From positions 1-34,845 of the forward strand of contig CALGZC010000057.1 in assembly GCA_937934745.1 (NCBI GenBank): a DNA stretch of 34,845 bases. The letters are read 5' to 3'. Position numbers and translations under genes: made by a program. The notes under the pieces were generated by a model, which saw nothing but the letters and a program-made list of their open reading frames with translations, had not been told where the DNA came from and made no database searches. Source of the stretch: an uncultured Blastocatellia bacterium (GTDB lineage: Bacteria; Acidobacteriota; Blastocatellia; Chloracidobacteriales; Chloracidobacteriaceae). Shown piece after piece: positions 34,073 through 34,845 of the stretch; within the stretch, counting starts at the first letter, position 1; each line of letters starts with the position of its first letter.

Positions 34073-34700
34073 ATGTTACGCAATGTTACCCCCCCCAGGC
34101 TTCAGGACCAGGCTCCTTTTACGGTCACCAGAGTGGTCCAATATCGCATCTAACTAAGGGCAATTGGTGCCACCAGCTCCTAGACCGTCGCGGTTATGCG
34201 TTTTGGGTGGCAACGCTGCGGGAGCAGCGTTTGTTGTTTATCAATCAAGTTTTTGAAGTCGTCTGGGGCCTGCCATCAAGCGTTGTCCTGGCGACTTTTG
34301 AGCAGTTGGTCGCAGTCATACACCCTGATGACCGTGTGCGTTGGATGGCTGCAGCTACCAATCCAGATGGGAGGGAGATCGAATACCGCATCTGTCATCC
34401 TGACGGCGCTGTGTGCTGGATTCGGGAAAGCCTGTTGTCAATTGGGTGCGAAGCAGGACAGCCGACACACGTGGCGGGGGTGGCGAAAGACATCACGGCG
34501 TCCAGGCGCACCGGAGACGTACACTGCGAAAGTGAAGGGGTTTCGGAAATTCTTCAATCTCGACCCATTGCCAAGCTGCATCGTTGATGCCCGCACCGGT
34601 AAGCAGCTTCAAGTCAACGCTGTCTTTGAGGCACTGACCGGCTACCAGCAAGTCTGAAGTTGAGGGCACTTCTTCAGGCCATCTAGATCGGTGGATTGTG
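34073..34700 (+). pseudogene. Decayed PAS-PAS sensor gene with several single-base frameshifts
   Basis: Three frames together encode one sensor protein. From ATG 34073 (AAAGGAA upstream) the frame reads MLRNVTPP and meets a run of eight C (34089-34096). The PAS domain continues in another frame: FWVATLREQRLLFINQVFEV, VIHPDDRVRWMAA, EIEYRICHPDGAVCWIRESL, THVAGVAKDITAS. This frame fails at a run of four G (34537-34540). A second PAS resumes in the next frame with GFRKFFNLDPLPSCIVDARTGK and FEALTGYQQ, then hits a TGA at 34655. Dropping one base near 34649 restores KSEVEGTSSGHLDRW, a plausible PAS continuation. The remaining bases to the window end show no kinase. Right boundary is approximate. 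A decayed gene is the simplest reading; sequence error at homopolymers is the alternative. Confidence 0.68.
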
Positions 34701-34845
34701 ACCAAACCGTTCCGCAACACCTGTGCAAATCCGGTCATCACCAACGCCATCTGCCGCTTGCCGCCTGCTCCACCACAAACGGTTTCACCGCTGCCGCAAG
34801 GCAGCAACCCGGCACCGGACGCGCCACAGCCCTGCCTTCCGCCAG
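34701..34845. other. Right-edge region without an assignable gene
   Basis: The last ~145 bases give no recognisable protein in any frame. They may be the remains of the PAS sensor or part of a gene beyond the window. Confidence 0.3.

Noticed and set aside
1-34845. tRNA, rRNA, CRISPR arrays, insertion sequences, attachment sites
   Set aside because: None was recognised on reading both strands; no T-loop-like motif in a cloverleaf context, no regularly spaced repeats and no transposase motifs.

Overview
The window looks like a chromosomal segment of a GC-rich, diderm, respiring bacterium. An LptD-type outer-membrane protein fixes the Gram-negative envelope. The gene mix is a solo glycine decarboxylase subunit 2 (gcvPB), a PafA-like phosphatase, a secreted S8 protease with a long propeptide, a C4 zinc-ribbon coiled-coil protein and very large fused redox proteins. 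This is most like Acidobacteriota, possibly a Chloracidobacterium relative. That assignment rests on recollection of gene content, not on a search. I saw no rRNA, tRNA, CRISPR array, insertion sequence or phage gene.

Layout. 1-8.8 kb: a secreted S8 protease (minus strand, running off the left edge, frameshifted just after its signal peptide), then on the plus strand lptD, a PAS-PAS histidine kinase and a REC-PAS response regulator. By eye this block is richer in GC than most of the rest. 9.1-11.35 kb: gcvPB and tsaB as a tight pair ending in a clear terminator. 11.4-15.0 kb (minus): an AMIN/Amidase_3 N-acetylmuramoyl-L-alanine amidase and a PafA-like alkaline phosphatase. 15.3-21.2 kb (plus): two giant redox genes. 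21.35-21.94 kb (minus): an ITP/XTP pyrophosphatase. 22.2-26.1 kb: the primary sigma factor rpoD with its own terminator, then an RDD membrane protein and a zinc-ribbon rhomboid protease. 26.2-30.1 kb: a same-strand run of acyltransferase, single-domain response regulator, DUF4178-like protein, C4 zinc-ribbon coiled-coil protein and a membrane/coiled-coil protein. 30.1-34.8 kb: a roadblock/LC7 protein (minus), a small ferredoxin, bioA, a secreted protein with an internally duplicated domain (minus), and a decayed PAS sensor gene at the right edge.

The most striking system is the pair at 15332-21212. The first product joins two cyclic-nucleotide-binding-like domains, a multi-cluster Fe-S module and a membrane domain whose histidine spacing (two His-x13-His pairs) suggests a two-haem b-type cytochrome. 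The second joins an FHA domain, a transmembrane helix, seven CxxCH c-haem motifs, a second helix, a ferredoxin domain and a thioredoxin-reductase-like FAD/NAD(P)H domain. In that last domain the order of the FAD motifs appears circularly permuted. Together they could form a membrane-spanning electron path between NAD(P)H or ferredoxin and periplasmic c-haems, with two signal-sensing modules built in. A compact candidate three-way-junction RNA fold (15111-15166) lies upstream of this pair.

Several genes carry single-base frame problems: the S8 protease near 3120, and the PAS gene near 34090, 34540 and 34650. The sequence alone cannot say whether these are true decay, slippage or base-calling errors.
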